Assembly (NCBI GenBank): GCA_019418545.1
Contig: DYBQ01000010.1
Coordinates: 24,897-53,020, forward strand
Length of the DNA stretch: 28,124 bases
Direction of reading: 5' to 3'
DNA from: Clostridiales bacterium
Lineage (GTDB): Bacteria; Bacillota; Clostridia; Oscillospirales; Acutalibacteraceae
Part shown: in pieces, positions 1 through 7,146 of the stretch
Layout: each line of letters begins with the position of its first letter
Numbering within the stretch: the first letter of the stretch is position 1
Notes under the pieces: model-generated
Seen by the model: the letters and a program-made list of their open reading frames with translations, nothing else
The model's database searches: none
Told to the model about the DNA's origin: nothing
Position numbers and translations under genes: made by a program

Positions 1-734
1 CCACCGGCCCAACTGGTCCAACTGGCCCCACCGGTGCAACGGGAGCCACTGGCCCCAGCGGTCCGACCGGCTCCACAGGTGCAACCGGAGCTACCGGTCC
101 AACTGGTCCAACCGGCCCCACAGGTGCAACCGGAGCCACCGGCCCAACTGGCCCAAGTGGTCAAGATGGTACCGCCGCGACTGTGAAAGTGGGAACTGTA
201 ACAACCGGAAATCCGGGAACCCAGGCAGCTGTCACCAATTCTGGCAGCGAACAGGCAGCGGTATTTGATTTTGTCATTCCGCAGGGACAAACTGGAAGTA
301 CGGCTCCTGTAGAGCTTTTGTCATCCTATTCAACAGCTCCCCAGACCGGAACATCTGGAAATCCACTGATTTTTGACCGCAATTCAGCCACCTACGGCTC
401 GGATATTTCACACACTAACGGCACGGGTACCTTTACTATTCAGCAGCCCGGCGTCTATCTGGCGAATTTTAACGGTGCATTAAGTCCTTCTGCTGAAACG
501 GATTTCCCTGTTAATTTGGGAGTATCGCTGACGCAGGATGGAAGCAGTGTTCCTGGTGCTGCTTCTCAGCACACATTCCAATCGGGCTCGGAAACGGCAA
601 CAGTATCCTTTACTTCGCCTGTTACGGTTTCCTCCGCACCATCTACTCTCGAAGTTATTGGCACAGGTGGTTCCTACACTTATGGTACTACGTCGCTGAC
701 TCTTCAGCGTTTAGGAGATATTCCCACAACGTAA
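1..734 (+). CDS. Collagen-like surface/exosporium-type protein, 3' end only
   Basis: The 5' end lies outside the window; the reading frame enters at base 3. Bases 6-167 encode 18 uninterrupted Gly-X-Y triplets, almost all G-P-T or G-A-T, typical of bacterial collagen-like proteins that form triple-helical stalks (BclA type). Next comes a short segment of about 40 residues with an 'FVIPQG' motif of the kind that often ends such stalks. The last ~140 residues are Ser/Thr/Gly-rich and beta-strand-like, resembling the C1q/TNF-like trimerising heads of BclA-type proteins. It ends at TAA 732-734. The downstream glycosyltransferase fits a model in which stalk threonines are glycosylated. No transmembrane segment or sorting motif is present in the visible part. 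Being a surface or spore-surface structural protein is inferred from the family; its attachment signal should lie in the missing N-terminus. Confidence 0.85.
   Translation, partial: TGPTGPTGPTGATGATGPSGPTGSTGATGATGPTGPTGPTGATGATGPTGPSGQDGTAATVKVGTVTTGNPGTQAAVTNSGSEQAAVFDFVIPQGQTGSTAPVELLSSYSTAPQTGTSGNPLIFDRNSATYGSDISHTNGTGTFTIQQPGVYLANFNGALSPSAETDFPVNLGVSLTQDGSSVPGAASQHTFQSGSETATVSFTSPVTVSSAPSTLEVIGTGGSYTYGTTSLTLQRLGDIPTT
6..167 (+). repeat. Gly-X-Thr collagen-like triplet repeat (9-nt period)
   Basis: Eighteen coding triplets of 9 bases each. Fifteen have Thr in the Y position, two have Ser and one has Asp. Units such as G-P-T-G-P-T and G-A-T-G-A-T recur with silent codon differences, so the DNA is a degenerate direct repeat that probably extends upstream of the window. 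It is coding and is not a CRISPR array. Such tracts change length readily by slippage or recombination. Confidence 0.9.
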
Positions 735-756
735 GGAGAAAGTCGTTTCGGCGGTG

Positions 757-779
757 GCGGAGAGGGTTTTCCTCTCCGC
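757..779 (+). other. Perfect 9-bp hairpin between collagen-like gene and glycosyltransferase
   Basis: The arms 757-765 and 771-779 (GCGGAGAGG / CCTCTCCGC) flank a 5-base loop. No T-run follows, so this is not a standard intrinsic terminator. It sits in the 78-base gap between the two genes and could stabilise or process a shared mRNA, or partly attenuate it. The structure is seen in the sequence; the role is inference. Confidence 0.5.
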
Positions 780-812
780 TATACATGAAATATAGGGATA
801 GGGAGGCGCAAT

Positions 813-1910
813 ATGGTAACAATCAGCCTGTGCATGATTGTAAAAAACGAGGAAGAGGTCTTATCCCGGTGTTTGGACTCTATACAGGGGATAGCGGAGG
901 AAATTATCATTGTAGACACGGGCAGTGTAGACAATACGGTGAAAATTGCCCGGAAATATACGGAGCATGTGCTGTTTTTCCCGTGGCAGAATGATTTTTC
1001 CGCTGCCAGAAATGCGTCTTTTGACGCCGCTCACATGGACTATTGTATGTGGCTGGATGCAGATGATGTTTTGGAAGGAGAAAACCGGGAAAAATTGATT
1101 CAATTGAAAAAAAGCTTGTCCCCAGATACCGATATAGTCATGCTTCCCTATCATGGAGGATTTGACGATTCAGGGAGACCCACACTAACCTATTATCGGG
1201 AAAGACTCATCCGGCGGGAAAAAAATTTCCGGTGGGAAGGAATGGTTCACGAATGCATTACGCCTCGTGGGAAAATTGTTTATGGAGATGCAGCGATTTC
1301 CCACAGAAAAAACCGTCCCAGTGATGGAGACCGAAACCTTAGAATCTATCAAAAGAAAATTACCTCGGGAGAGATGCTGTGCCCCCGGGACCAGTTTTAT
1401 TATGGAAGAGAATTGATGTATCATGGCTTCTGGCAGGAAGCCAGTGAGACTTTGAAAAAATTTGTGGATTCCGGGAAAGGCTGGGGGGAAAACTGTATTG
1501 AAGCCCTGCGGAATATGGCGTGGTGCCAAAAACAGGCAGGGCAGCGAAAGAAAGCGTTGCAGGCGCTTTTGCAGGCATTGGAATTCGGCGCGCCCCGGGC
1601 AGAGCTGTGCTGCGACTTGGGTGACTGGTTCCGGGAAGAAAAGCGGTATGAAACCGCTGTTTTCTGGTATCAGTGCGCTGCAGGGCAAAAAATGCAGCCC
1701 CAAACCGGTGGCTTTGTTGTGCCGGATTGTTATGGTTATCTTCCGTGGCTGCAGATGAGCCTTTGCTGGTATTATCTTGGCAATCTGAAACAAGCTGCAT
1801 ACTGCAATGAAAAGGCGCTTGCCTTTCATCCCGGGGATTCTATATGTATTAGAAATCAAAATTTTTATAACAATGCTATGGAAAATGAAAGGCAGGGAAG
1901 GGAAGTGTAA
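813..1910 (+). CDS. Family 2 glycosyltransferase with C-terminal TPR-like repeats
   Basis: Predicted cytoplasmic enzyme of 365 residues. The N-terminus is a GT-A (GT2) fold: a start of the form 'ISLCMIVKNEE', 'EIIIVDTGS' near residues 30-38, and the metal/nucleotide-sugar motif L-D-A-D-D at 81-85. From about residue 200 it becomes helical with TPR-like repeats, an arrangement shared with glycosyltransferases of the SunS/TPR type that modify proteins. The ATG at 813 follows GGGAGG (801-806) with six bases between. It lies 78 bases downstream of the collagen-like gene, whose stalk is rich in Thr, so that protein is the obvious candidate acceptor. The transfer of sugar to the collagen Thr is inference from synteny. 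The donor sugar cannot be read from sequence. Confidence 0.88.
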   Translation: MVTISLCMIVKNEEEVLSRCLDSIQGIAEEIIIVDTGSVDNTVKIARKYTEHVLFFPWQNDFSAARNASFDAAHMDYCMWLDADDVLEGENREKLIQLKKSLSPDTDIVMLPYHGGFDDSGRPTLTYYRERLIRREKNFRWEGMVHECITPRGKIVYGDAAISHRKNRPSDGDRNLRIYQKKITSGEMLCPRDQFYYGRELMYHGFWQEASETLKKFVDSGKGWGENCIEALRNMAWCQKQAGQRKKALQALLQALEFGAPRAELCCDLGDWFREEKRYETAVFWYQCAAGQKMQPQTGGFVVPDCYGYLPWLQMSLCWYYLGNLKQAAYCNEKALAFHPGDSICIRNQNFYNNAMENERQGREV

Positions 1911-1943
1911 ACAAAATTGTATTCTTCGTAACAGGATTGTAAA

Positions 1944-1972
1944 TTGCCGTTTTAGCAGGAAAGAGATATAAT
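1944..1972 (+). promoter_or_regulatory. Sigma-A-type promoter for ispDF
   Basis: TTGCCG (1944-1949), a 17-base spacer and a perfect TATAAT (1967-1972). Transcription would start near 1979, giving a leader of about 27 nt that contains the ribosome binding site AAAGGAG (1988-1994). Confidence 0.6.
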
Positions 1973-2005
1973 GAAAGACGCTGCAGGAAAGGAGTGGATT
2001 TTGAT

Positions 2006-3169
2006 ATGACAGATACCGTATGCGCGGTGGTGGTGGCTGCTGGAAGCTCTTCCCGTATGGGCGGAGATGTGCCCAAACAGCTAATGGAGCTGTGCGGCAA
2101 ACCGGTGCTGGCTCACACCCTGTTGGCATTTGAAAAAACGCCCGAAGTGGAAACGGTTGTGGTAGTGTGCCGGGAAGAGGATATGGGCCGGGTACAAGAA
2201 ATCACAAAAGGTTTTTCAAAAATAAAAGCTCTGGTGCCCGGCGGGAAAACCCGTCAGGCATCGGTGGCTGCTGGTGTGGAGGCTGCCGGGGAATGCGGAT
2301 TTGTGGCCATTCATGACGGAGCCCGTCCGCTGATTACGCCGGAAGAAATTGGGCGTGTGATTGCAGATGCCAAAATTTGGGGCGCATCAACGCTGGCTGC
2401 ACCGGTAACGGATACCATTAAAACGGCCGGGAAGCAGGAAGTGGTGGAAGAAACCCTGGACAGAAGCATGCTTCGGGCGGTGCAGACCCCACAGGTTTTT
2501 GACAAAAATGAGTATATTCGGGCCATGGAAGCAGCAAGGGCAGCAGGAAAAGACTTTACCGATGATTGTCAGCTGATGGAATTTTCGGGAAAACCGGTAC
2601 ACCTCTGTCCCGGAAAGCGGAGCAACTTAAAACTGACGACTCCTGAGGATTTTCTCTTTGCACAAGGAATTCTCCGGGAGCGGGAAGAAAGGACGAGCAG
2701 CATGCGGATTGGACATGGATATGATGTACACCGGCTGACAGAAGGCCGAAAGCTGATTTTGGGCGGAGTAGAAATCCCGTGGGAAAAGGGGTTGCTTGGC
2801 CATTCGGACGCGGATGTGCTGGCGCATGCCATAGCGGACGCCCTGCTGGGAGCGGCAGCACTGGGGGATATTGGAAAACTGTTTCCGGACAATGACCCTG
2901 CCTATAAAGGGGCAGACAGCCTGAAGCTGTTGGCGGAAGTATGCCGTCGGGTACGGGAAGCCGGTTATGAGATAGAAAACATAGATGCTACTATTTTGGC
3001 GCAGGCGCCTAAATTGCGTCCCTACATTGATAAAATGCGGGAAAATCTGGCGGCTGCCTGCGGGATTTCTTTTGGACAGGTAAGCGTAAAGGCAACCACT
3101 GAAGAGGGCTTGGGCTTTACTGGGACAAGCCAGGGGATGGCGGCTCATAGCGTGTGCCTTTTGCGCTGA
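2006..3169 (+). CDS. ispDF: Bifunctional IspD/IspF (MEP pathway)
   Basis: One frame of 387 residues encodes two enzymes of cytoplasmic isoprenoid synthesis. The IspD half (about 1-228, MEP cytidylyltransferase) has the CTP-binding 'VVVAAGSSSRMG' loop with 'PKQL' after it, 'DGARPL' near 105 and 'VQTPQ' near 158. The IspF half (233-387, 2C-methyl-D-erythritol 2,4-cyclodiphosphate synthase) begins 'MRIGHGYDVH'. Its predicted zinc ligands are D240, H242 and H274, equivalent to D8, H10 and H42 of E. coli IspF, and it has 'FTGTSQG' near the end. ATG 2006 is chosen over GTG 1994 because AAAGGAG at 1988-1994 would overlap the GTG. The two enzymes are separate in most Firmicutes; here no stop separates them. 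Confidence 0.93.
   Translation: MTDTVCAVVVAAGSSSRMGGDVPKQLMELCGKPVLAHTLLAFEKTPEVETVVVVCREEDMGRVQEITKGFSKIKALVPGGKTRQASVAAGVEAAGECGFVAIHDGARPLITPEEIGRVIADAKIWGASTLAAPVTDTIKTAGKQEVVEETLDRSMLRAVQTPQVFDKNEYIRAMEAARAAGKDFTDDCQLMEFSGKPVHLCPGKRSNLKLTTPEDFLFAQGILREREERTSSMRIGHGYDVHRLTEGRKLILGGVEIPWEKGLLGHSDADVLAHAIADALLGAAALGDIGKLFPDNDPAYKGADSLKLLAEVCRRVREAGYEIENIDATILAQAPKLRPYIDKMRENLAAACGISFGQVSVKATTEEGLGFTGTSQGMAAHSVCLLR
2688..2704 (+). promoter_or_regulatory. Internal ribosome binding site and start codon before the IspF half
   Basis: AAAGGA (2688-2693) lies eight bases upstream of an in-frame ATG (2702-2704). That ATG is exactly where a free-standing IspF protein would begin. It could allow separate translation of IspF, or be a relic of two once-separate genes. 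Confidence 0.4.
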
Positions 3170-3205
3170 GGAAAAAATGGACAAATCTGCCTGAGACTGC
3201 ATATT

Positions 3206-3237
3206 CTGGAAAGCGGGGGCTTTGCTCCGCCAGTTTT
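3206..3237 (+). terminator. Weak terminator-like hairpin after ispDF
   Basis: CTGG (3206) and GCGGGG (3213) pair with CTCCGC (3225-3230) and CAG (3231-3233), followed by TTTT (3234-3237). The T-run is short and the stem has a bulge, so it may only attenuate readthrough into the DUF3343 gene. Confidence 0.35.
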
Positions 3238-3256
3238 CAGAGAGGTGGTCTTTTGG

Positions 3257-3484
3257 ATGGAAAAACCTGTAATACAGGTCAGTTCTGTCACATACGCCAT
3301 GAAGGGTCGTGACATTTTATTCCGTCACGGCATCCGGGCTTATGTGGAGCGCAGTACCCGTTCCAGTAAAGCCGGTTGTGGATACAGCCTGTATGTGCCG
3401 GAAAAGACCGATGAGGCGGAAGAAATCCTCCGCCGGGAAAACTTTAAAATTCTTGGCAGGCGCGAAAGGTCGGAGCTGCGATGA
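3257..3484 (+). CDS. DUF3343 protein, putative Se/S carrier-like
   Basis: Small protein of 75 residues. It resembles the DUF3343 family, noted for a TusA-like size and a conserved Cys; here C41 sits in 'GCGYS', followed by 'LYVPEK'. The ATG at 3257 is preceded by AGAGG (3241-3245); the in-frame GTG at 3245 overlaps that site. Its stop overlaps the next start (ATGA at 3481-3484), so it is translationally coupled to the class V aminotransferase/cysteine desulfurase-like gene. The pair suggests that persulfide sulfur or selenium made by the enzyme is handed to this Cys. The coupling is seen; the transfer chemistry is inference from family context. Confidence 0.75.
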   Translation: MEKPVIQVSSVTYAMKGRDILFRHGIRAYVERSTRSSKAGCGYSLYVPEKTDEAEEILRRENFKILGRRERSELR

Positions 3485-4631
3485 TTTATCTGGACAATGC
3501 GGCAACGACTTTTCCAAAACCTGTTTCCGTAAAAAGGGCTGTTGAGCAGGCTATGGCCCGTTTGGGGGCAAACCCCGGACGGGGAGGCTATGCTATGAGT
3601 ATGGCTGCCGCAAAAGAAGTGTATCAGTGCCGAGTGGAAGTCAACGAGTTTTTCCATGGGCCAGGGCCCGAAAACGTGGTTTTCCCGCTCAACTGTACCC
3701 AGGCGTTAAATCTGGTGCTCAAAGGATGGCTGCGTCCCGGGGACCATGTGGTGGTTTCGGATTTGGAGCACAATGCCGTCATGCGCCCACTGCAGGCGCT
3801 TTCAGAAAAAGGCGTCACATGGACAAAGGCTCACGTTATCCCTGGAGATAACGATGCAACGGTAGACGCTTTCCGAAAAGCCCTGACCGGAAAAACCCGG
3901 CTGATTGTTTGTACCCATGCTTCCAATGTGTGGGGGTTCCGGCTGCCGGTGGAGCGCATTGGCGCCATGGCCCGGGAATATGGGATTCCGGTAGCGCTGG
4001 ACTGTGCCCAGAGTGCCGGCGTGCTTCCCATTGATATGGAGGATATGGGGGTGGATTTCCTGTGTGCGGCCGGCCACAAGGGATTATATGGCCCTATGGG
4101 CACAGGCATCCTCATAGCAGCGCAGGGAAGCCGTCTTTCCACAATTTTAGAAGGTGGGACAGGGAACGAATCTCGAAACCTTTCCCAGCCGGCAGAAATG
4201 CCCGAACACCTGGAAAGCGGTACGGTAATGTCCCGGGAATTGCCGGGCTTCGTGCTGGTATCCGGTTTGTCCGGCAGCAGGGAGAAGGGCTTTACCGGCG
4301 GGAAATTGGCTATGTGCAGGCGTTATATGACCATCTTTCAAAAATCCCGGAAGTCATTTTGTACACTCCCAGACCAGAGTATGGCCGGTTTGTCCCTCTC
4401 CTTTCGTGCAATGTGAAAGGGTTCTCCAGTGAGGAGACAGCTTCAGAACTGGCAAAATGGGGGATTGCTGTCCGGGCAGGGCTGCACTGTGCGCCTGCTG
4501 CTCATGAAGCCATGGGAACTCTGGAAACAGGGGCTGTACGGATGGCACCATCTGCTTTTAGCAATATTGCTGAAATTTCAGGGGTGGTCAATGGGTTTTT
4601 GAAAATGATTCATAGAAAATTTGCAAAATGA
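3481..4631 (+). pseudogene. Cysteine desulfurase-like class V aminotransferase, frameshifted
   Basis: PLP enzyme of the cysteine desulfurase family (the class V aminotransferase group often beside DUF3343). The first frame starts 'MIYLDNAATTFPKP' and runs to 4416. It carries 'THASNVWG' and the PLP-binding 'AAGHKGLYGP' with Lys200. After 'HLESGT' (4210-4224) homology jumps to the frame one base back, continuing 'NVPGIAGLRAG' (from 4227) to TGA 4629-4631. The second frame holds 'RAGLHCAP', with the expected catalytic Cys at 4488-4490. A single missing base, or a -1 shift, near 4222-4227 would restore a protein of about 383 residues. No classic slippery heptamer is present at that point. It could be a sequencing or assembly error, a true inactivating mutation, or recoding. 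The start overlaps the DUF3343 stop by four bases. Confidence 0.85.
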
Positions 4632-4659
4632 TTGAATCTGTAACCAGATATGGTAGAAT
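4632..4659 (+). promoter_or_regulatory. Putative promoter for cdaA-cdaR
   Basis: TTGAAT (4632-4637), a 16-base spacer and TAGAAT (4654-4659), directly after the stop of the desulfurase-like gene and about 105 bases before cdaA. It is a reasonable sigma-A-type match. Confidence 0.45.
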
Positions 4660-4764
4660 AAAAGAGAGAGTATAGATAGGAAAAATATGAGTGCTGATAA
4701 TCGGCGTGGAGAAGAAAAGAGCAAGAAAAGATTTTGATATAAAAAGCGGGAAGGGTGAAAAGTA

Positions 4765-5640
4765 ATGGAGGTCGTTCAGCAATTTTGGGAATTGTTTGTG
4801 GATTTGGTACGCCAGTTTAAAGCCAAGGACGTACTGGATGTGCTGGCGGTTGCCTTTATTATTTACAGCGGAATCAAACTGGTGCGGGAATCCCGGGCAG
4901 AGCAGCTGGTAAAGGGATTACTGCTGGTAGTGGTAGTATTTGCTGTTTCCAACTATTTGGATTTGCTCATGATGAAAGAACTCTTGAATATGTTTTTCCA
5001 GTTTACCATGGTGGCGCTCCTGGTGGTTTTCCAGCCGGAACTTCGCCGGGCACTGGAGCAGATGGGACGCAATGGTGTGAGTAAACCACTTTCGCTGGCC
5101 TCAACGCCAAAAGATACGGAAACAGAGCTGCAAAATCAGCGCCGGGGAATTAACGCAGTAGCCGATGCCTGTATGACACTTCAAAAGCAAAAAATGGGCG
5201 CGCTGATTGTGTTTGAAAGAAAAACCAAATTGAAAGAAATTGTGGATACCGGTACCATTGTGAATGCAGAGCCTACAGCGGCAATTATCGGGAATATCTT
5301 TTTTAATAAGGCGCCCCTGCATGATGGGGCTATGGTGATGCGGGACGGTATGGTATATGCAGCCGGATGTATTTTGCCGCTAACCAAAAATGACAGCATC
5401 AGCATTGATTTGGGAACCCGGCACCGGGCAGCCATTGGTATGAGTGAAAATTCCGATGCAGTCGTGGTGGTGGTTTCGGAAGAAACAGGACAGATTTCCA
5501 TTGCTGTCAATGGAATTTTAACCCGGAATTATACAAGGGAAACACTGGTAAACGCATTGGAAACCATGACCCTTCCTGAGACTGTGGGAGATAAGAAGTC
5601 AGGATTTTTCAGCGTCAGGAGGAGGGGGAAAAAAGAATGA
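4765..5640 (+). CDS. cdaA: Diadenylate cyclase CdaA (c-di-AMP synthase)
   Basis: Membrane enzyme of 291 residues that joins two ATP into c-di-AMP, the messenger controlling K+ balance and cell wall homeostasis in Firmicutes. Three hydrophobic segments occupy roughly residues 22-90. The DAC domain follows, with the hallmark D187-G188-A189 and the G217-T218-R219-H220-R221 motif that bind ATP and metal. Length and domain order match the CdaA/YbbP family rather than DisA, which has no such membrane segments and carries DNA-binding helices. A GGGAAGGG-like ribosome site precedes ATG 4765. The gene overlaps cdaR by four bases, as in the usual cdaA-cdaR operon. Confidence 0.95.
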   Translation: MEVVQQFWELFVDLVRQFKAKDVLDVLAVAFIIYSGIKLVRESRAEQLVKGLLLVVVVFAVSNYLDLLMMKELLNMFFQFTMVALLVVFQPELRRALEQMGRNGVSKPLSLASTPKDTETELQNQRRGINAVADACMTLQKQKMGALIVFERKTKLKEIVDTGTIVNAEPTAAIIGNIFFNKAPLHDGAMVMRDGMVYAAGCILPLTKNDSISIDLGTRHRAAIGMSENSDAVVVVVSEETGQISIAVNGILTRNYTRETLVNALETMTLPETVGDKKSGFFSVRRRGKKE

Positions 5641-6956
5641 AATTTTTGTTTTGGAAAAAAAGTGGGACAAATGAGGAAGAGAGTAAGGAGAAGAAACGCC
5701 TGAATATCTCGGATTTGTTTTATAATAATCACTTTGTCATGATTTTTTCCCTGGTTGCGGCATTGGTTTTGTGGTTTATTATGTCGATGACCAACACCAC
5801 AGAACGTCCAAGAGAAGTGGGGGATGTCCCCATCAGTGTGGAGCTTTCTACAGCTGCTCAGGAGGAAAACCTGAAAATCTTTGAGCAATCTGCAGATACA
5901 GCAACGGTATCAGTTTCGGGAAACAGTGTCATTGTGAATCGATTGCAGGGCAGTGATATGAAGGCAAAAGCAACTTTGTCTTCCGCTACCCTTTCTTCCA
6001 CAGGACTTACGGAATATACCCTTACGTTAACTCCCGAAAAAGTGACGAATGAATTATCTGACTATACGCTGGTATCGGTAAATCCCCGTGAAGTTACAGT
6101 ATGGGTAGACCAGTATCAGGAAAAAGTATTTCCCGTTGAAAGCAATCTGCAATATGGACGTGATGACCAGTATTATTATAACACCCCCACTCTTTCTTCC
6201 GATTCTGTAACAGTTTCCGGCCCGGCCAGTTCTGTGAAAAAAGTGGATAAGGTAGTAGCCAGTTATTCTACGGACGAAGTGTTAACTTCTACCAAGGTTT
6301 TTCAATGTGAGCTGACTGCTTACGATGTCAATGGAGAAAAAATCGAAGATAAATATTTGGAATTTAGTACGCAAACTGTGGACGTTACTGTGTCGGTTTT
6401 TCCACGGCAAGAAGTGGAATTAACACCTACCGGTATTAATATGCCCACAAGCTTTTCGCAGTCTCGGATGACAGTAACACCTGAATCAATTGTAGTGGCA
6501 GGACCAGAGGATGTGTTGAAAAACATGACCTCGATTACTTTGGACCCAGTCGATTTTTCTGCAGTCAACCTTGCTAACACGAAATTCCCGATTACTCTTT
6601 CCCTCCCTACAGGGTTTAAAAATATCAGTAATAGTTGGAATGTGGAAGTAGATATTGATTTGGATGGTTATGAAGAAAAGGATGTGCAGCTGCTGTCCAA
6701 GAATATTACCATAAAGAATCCTGGAGCTGACCAGACAGCAAAAGTACAAACCGATTTGCTGACCATTCACGCTGTAGGGCCTGAAGCACAAATATCTGCC
6801 CTAAGTTCGGATGATGTATATGGTACCATTGACATGACTGGACAGAGCGATGTGTCGGGGATTGTAGAGCTGCCAGTTACGGTTGGCTTTACAGATGCCA
6901 ATGGCTGTTGGGCCTATGGGAAGTATACTGTGAGTGTATCGGTGAGTAAAAAATAA
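5637..6956 (+). CDS. cdaR: YbbR-domain protein CdaR, regulator of CdaA
   Basis: Protein of 439 residues. A basic cytoplasmic start and one transmembrane helix (about residues 33-52) are followed by a large extracytoplasmic beta-rich part that reads as successive YbbR domains. Each has the recurring pattern of 'V.V.VSGP' or 'TVSGPASSV' and 'PESIVVAGPEDV'. The family binds and modulates the diadenylate cyclase CdaA at the membrane. The start overlaps the cdaA stop (ATGA), indicating translational coupling. In many Firmicutes glmM follows as the third operon gene; here a terminator follows at 7015. Confidence 0.92.
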   Translation: MKFLFWKKSGTNEEESKEKKRLNISDLFYNNHFVMIFSLVAALVLWFIMSMTNTTERPREVGDVPISVELSTAAQEENLKIFEQSADTATVSVSGNSVIVNRLQGSDMKAKATLSSATLSSTGLTEYTLTLTPEKVTNELSDYTLVSVNPREVTVWVDQYQEKVFPVESNLQYGRDDQYYYNTPTLSSDSVTVSGPASSVKKVDKVVASYSTDEVLTSTKVFQCELTAYDVNGEKIEDKYLEFSTQTVDVTVSVFPRQEVELTPTGINMPTSFSQSRMTVTPESIVVAGPEDVLKNMTSITLDPVDFSAVNLANTKFPITLSLPTGFKNISNSWNVEVDIDLDGYEEKDVQLLSKNITIKNPGADQTAKVQTDLLTIHAVGPEAQISALSSDDVYGTIDMTGQSDVSGIVELPVTVGFTDANGCWAYGKYTVSVSVSKK

Positions 6957-7014
6957 TTTGGCGTTTGTGCGAATTTTTGATTTTTGCAAAGTTAAATAGA
7001 AAAACAGGTATTTG

Positions 7015-7050
7015 GGAAACCGGTTTAAAAGGCCGGTTTCCTTCTTTTTT
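7015..7050 (+). terminator. Intrinsic terminator after cdaR
   Basis: A perfect 9-bp stem, GGAAACCGG (7015-7023) with CCGGTTTCC (7033-7041), is followed by TTCTTTTTT (7042-7050). It ends the cdaA-cdaR transcript. Confidence 0.85.
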
Positions 7051-7117
7051 CCACAGGAAATCAGCGTGGAAAAGGGGAAAAACGGTGAAAAATTCCTGTA
7101 AAGACTGTCGTTTCCTA

Positions 7118-7146
7118 TTGAATTGGGAAAATGAAAATGGTACAAT
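7118..7146 (+). promoter_or_regulatory. Putative promoter for recJ
   Basis: TTGAAT (7118-7123), a 17-base spacer and TACAAT (7141-7146). The -10 box abuts the first possible ATG of recJ (7147). If this promoter is used, translation must begin further downstream. Confidence 0.5.

Noticed and set aside
1..170. Short regularly spaced repeats suggesting a CRISPR-like or satellite array
   Set aside because: The period is 9 bases with an intact reading frame giving Gly-X-Y triplets; it is a collagen-like coding repeat.
1185..2129. 314-codon open frame on the - strand
   Set aside because: Shadow of the glycosyltransferase and the start of ispDF; composition is not protein-like.
3309..3545. 78-codon + strand frame overlapping the DUF3343 gene
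   Set aside because: Alternative-frame shadow of the DUF3343 gene and the following desulfurase-like gene; no independent start signal.
4215..4240. Programmed -1 ribosomal frameshift
   Set aside because: No X-XXY-YYZ slippery heptamer or clear downstream stimulatory hairpin was seen at the switch point; an indel or sequencing error is simpler.
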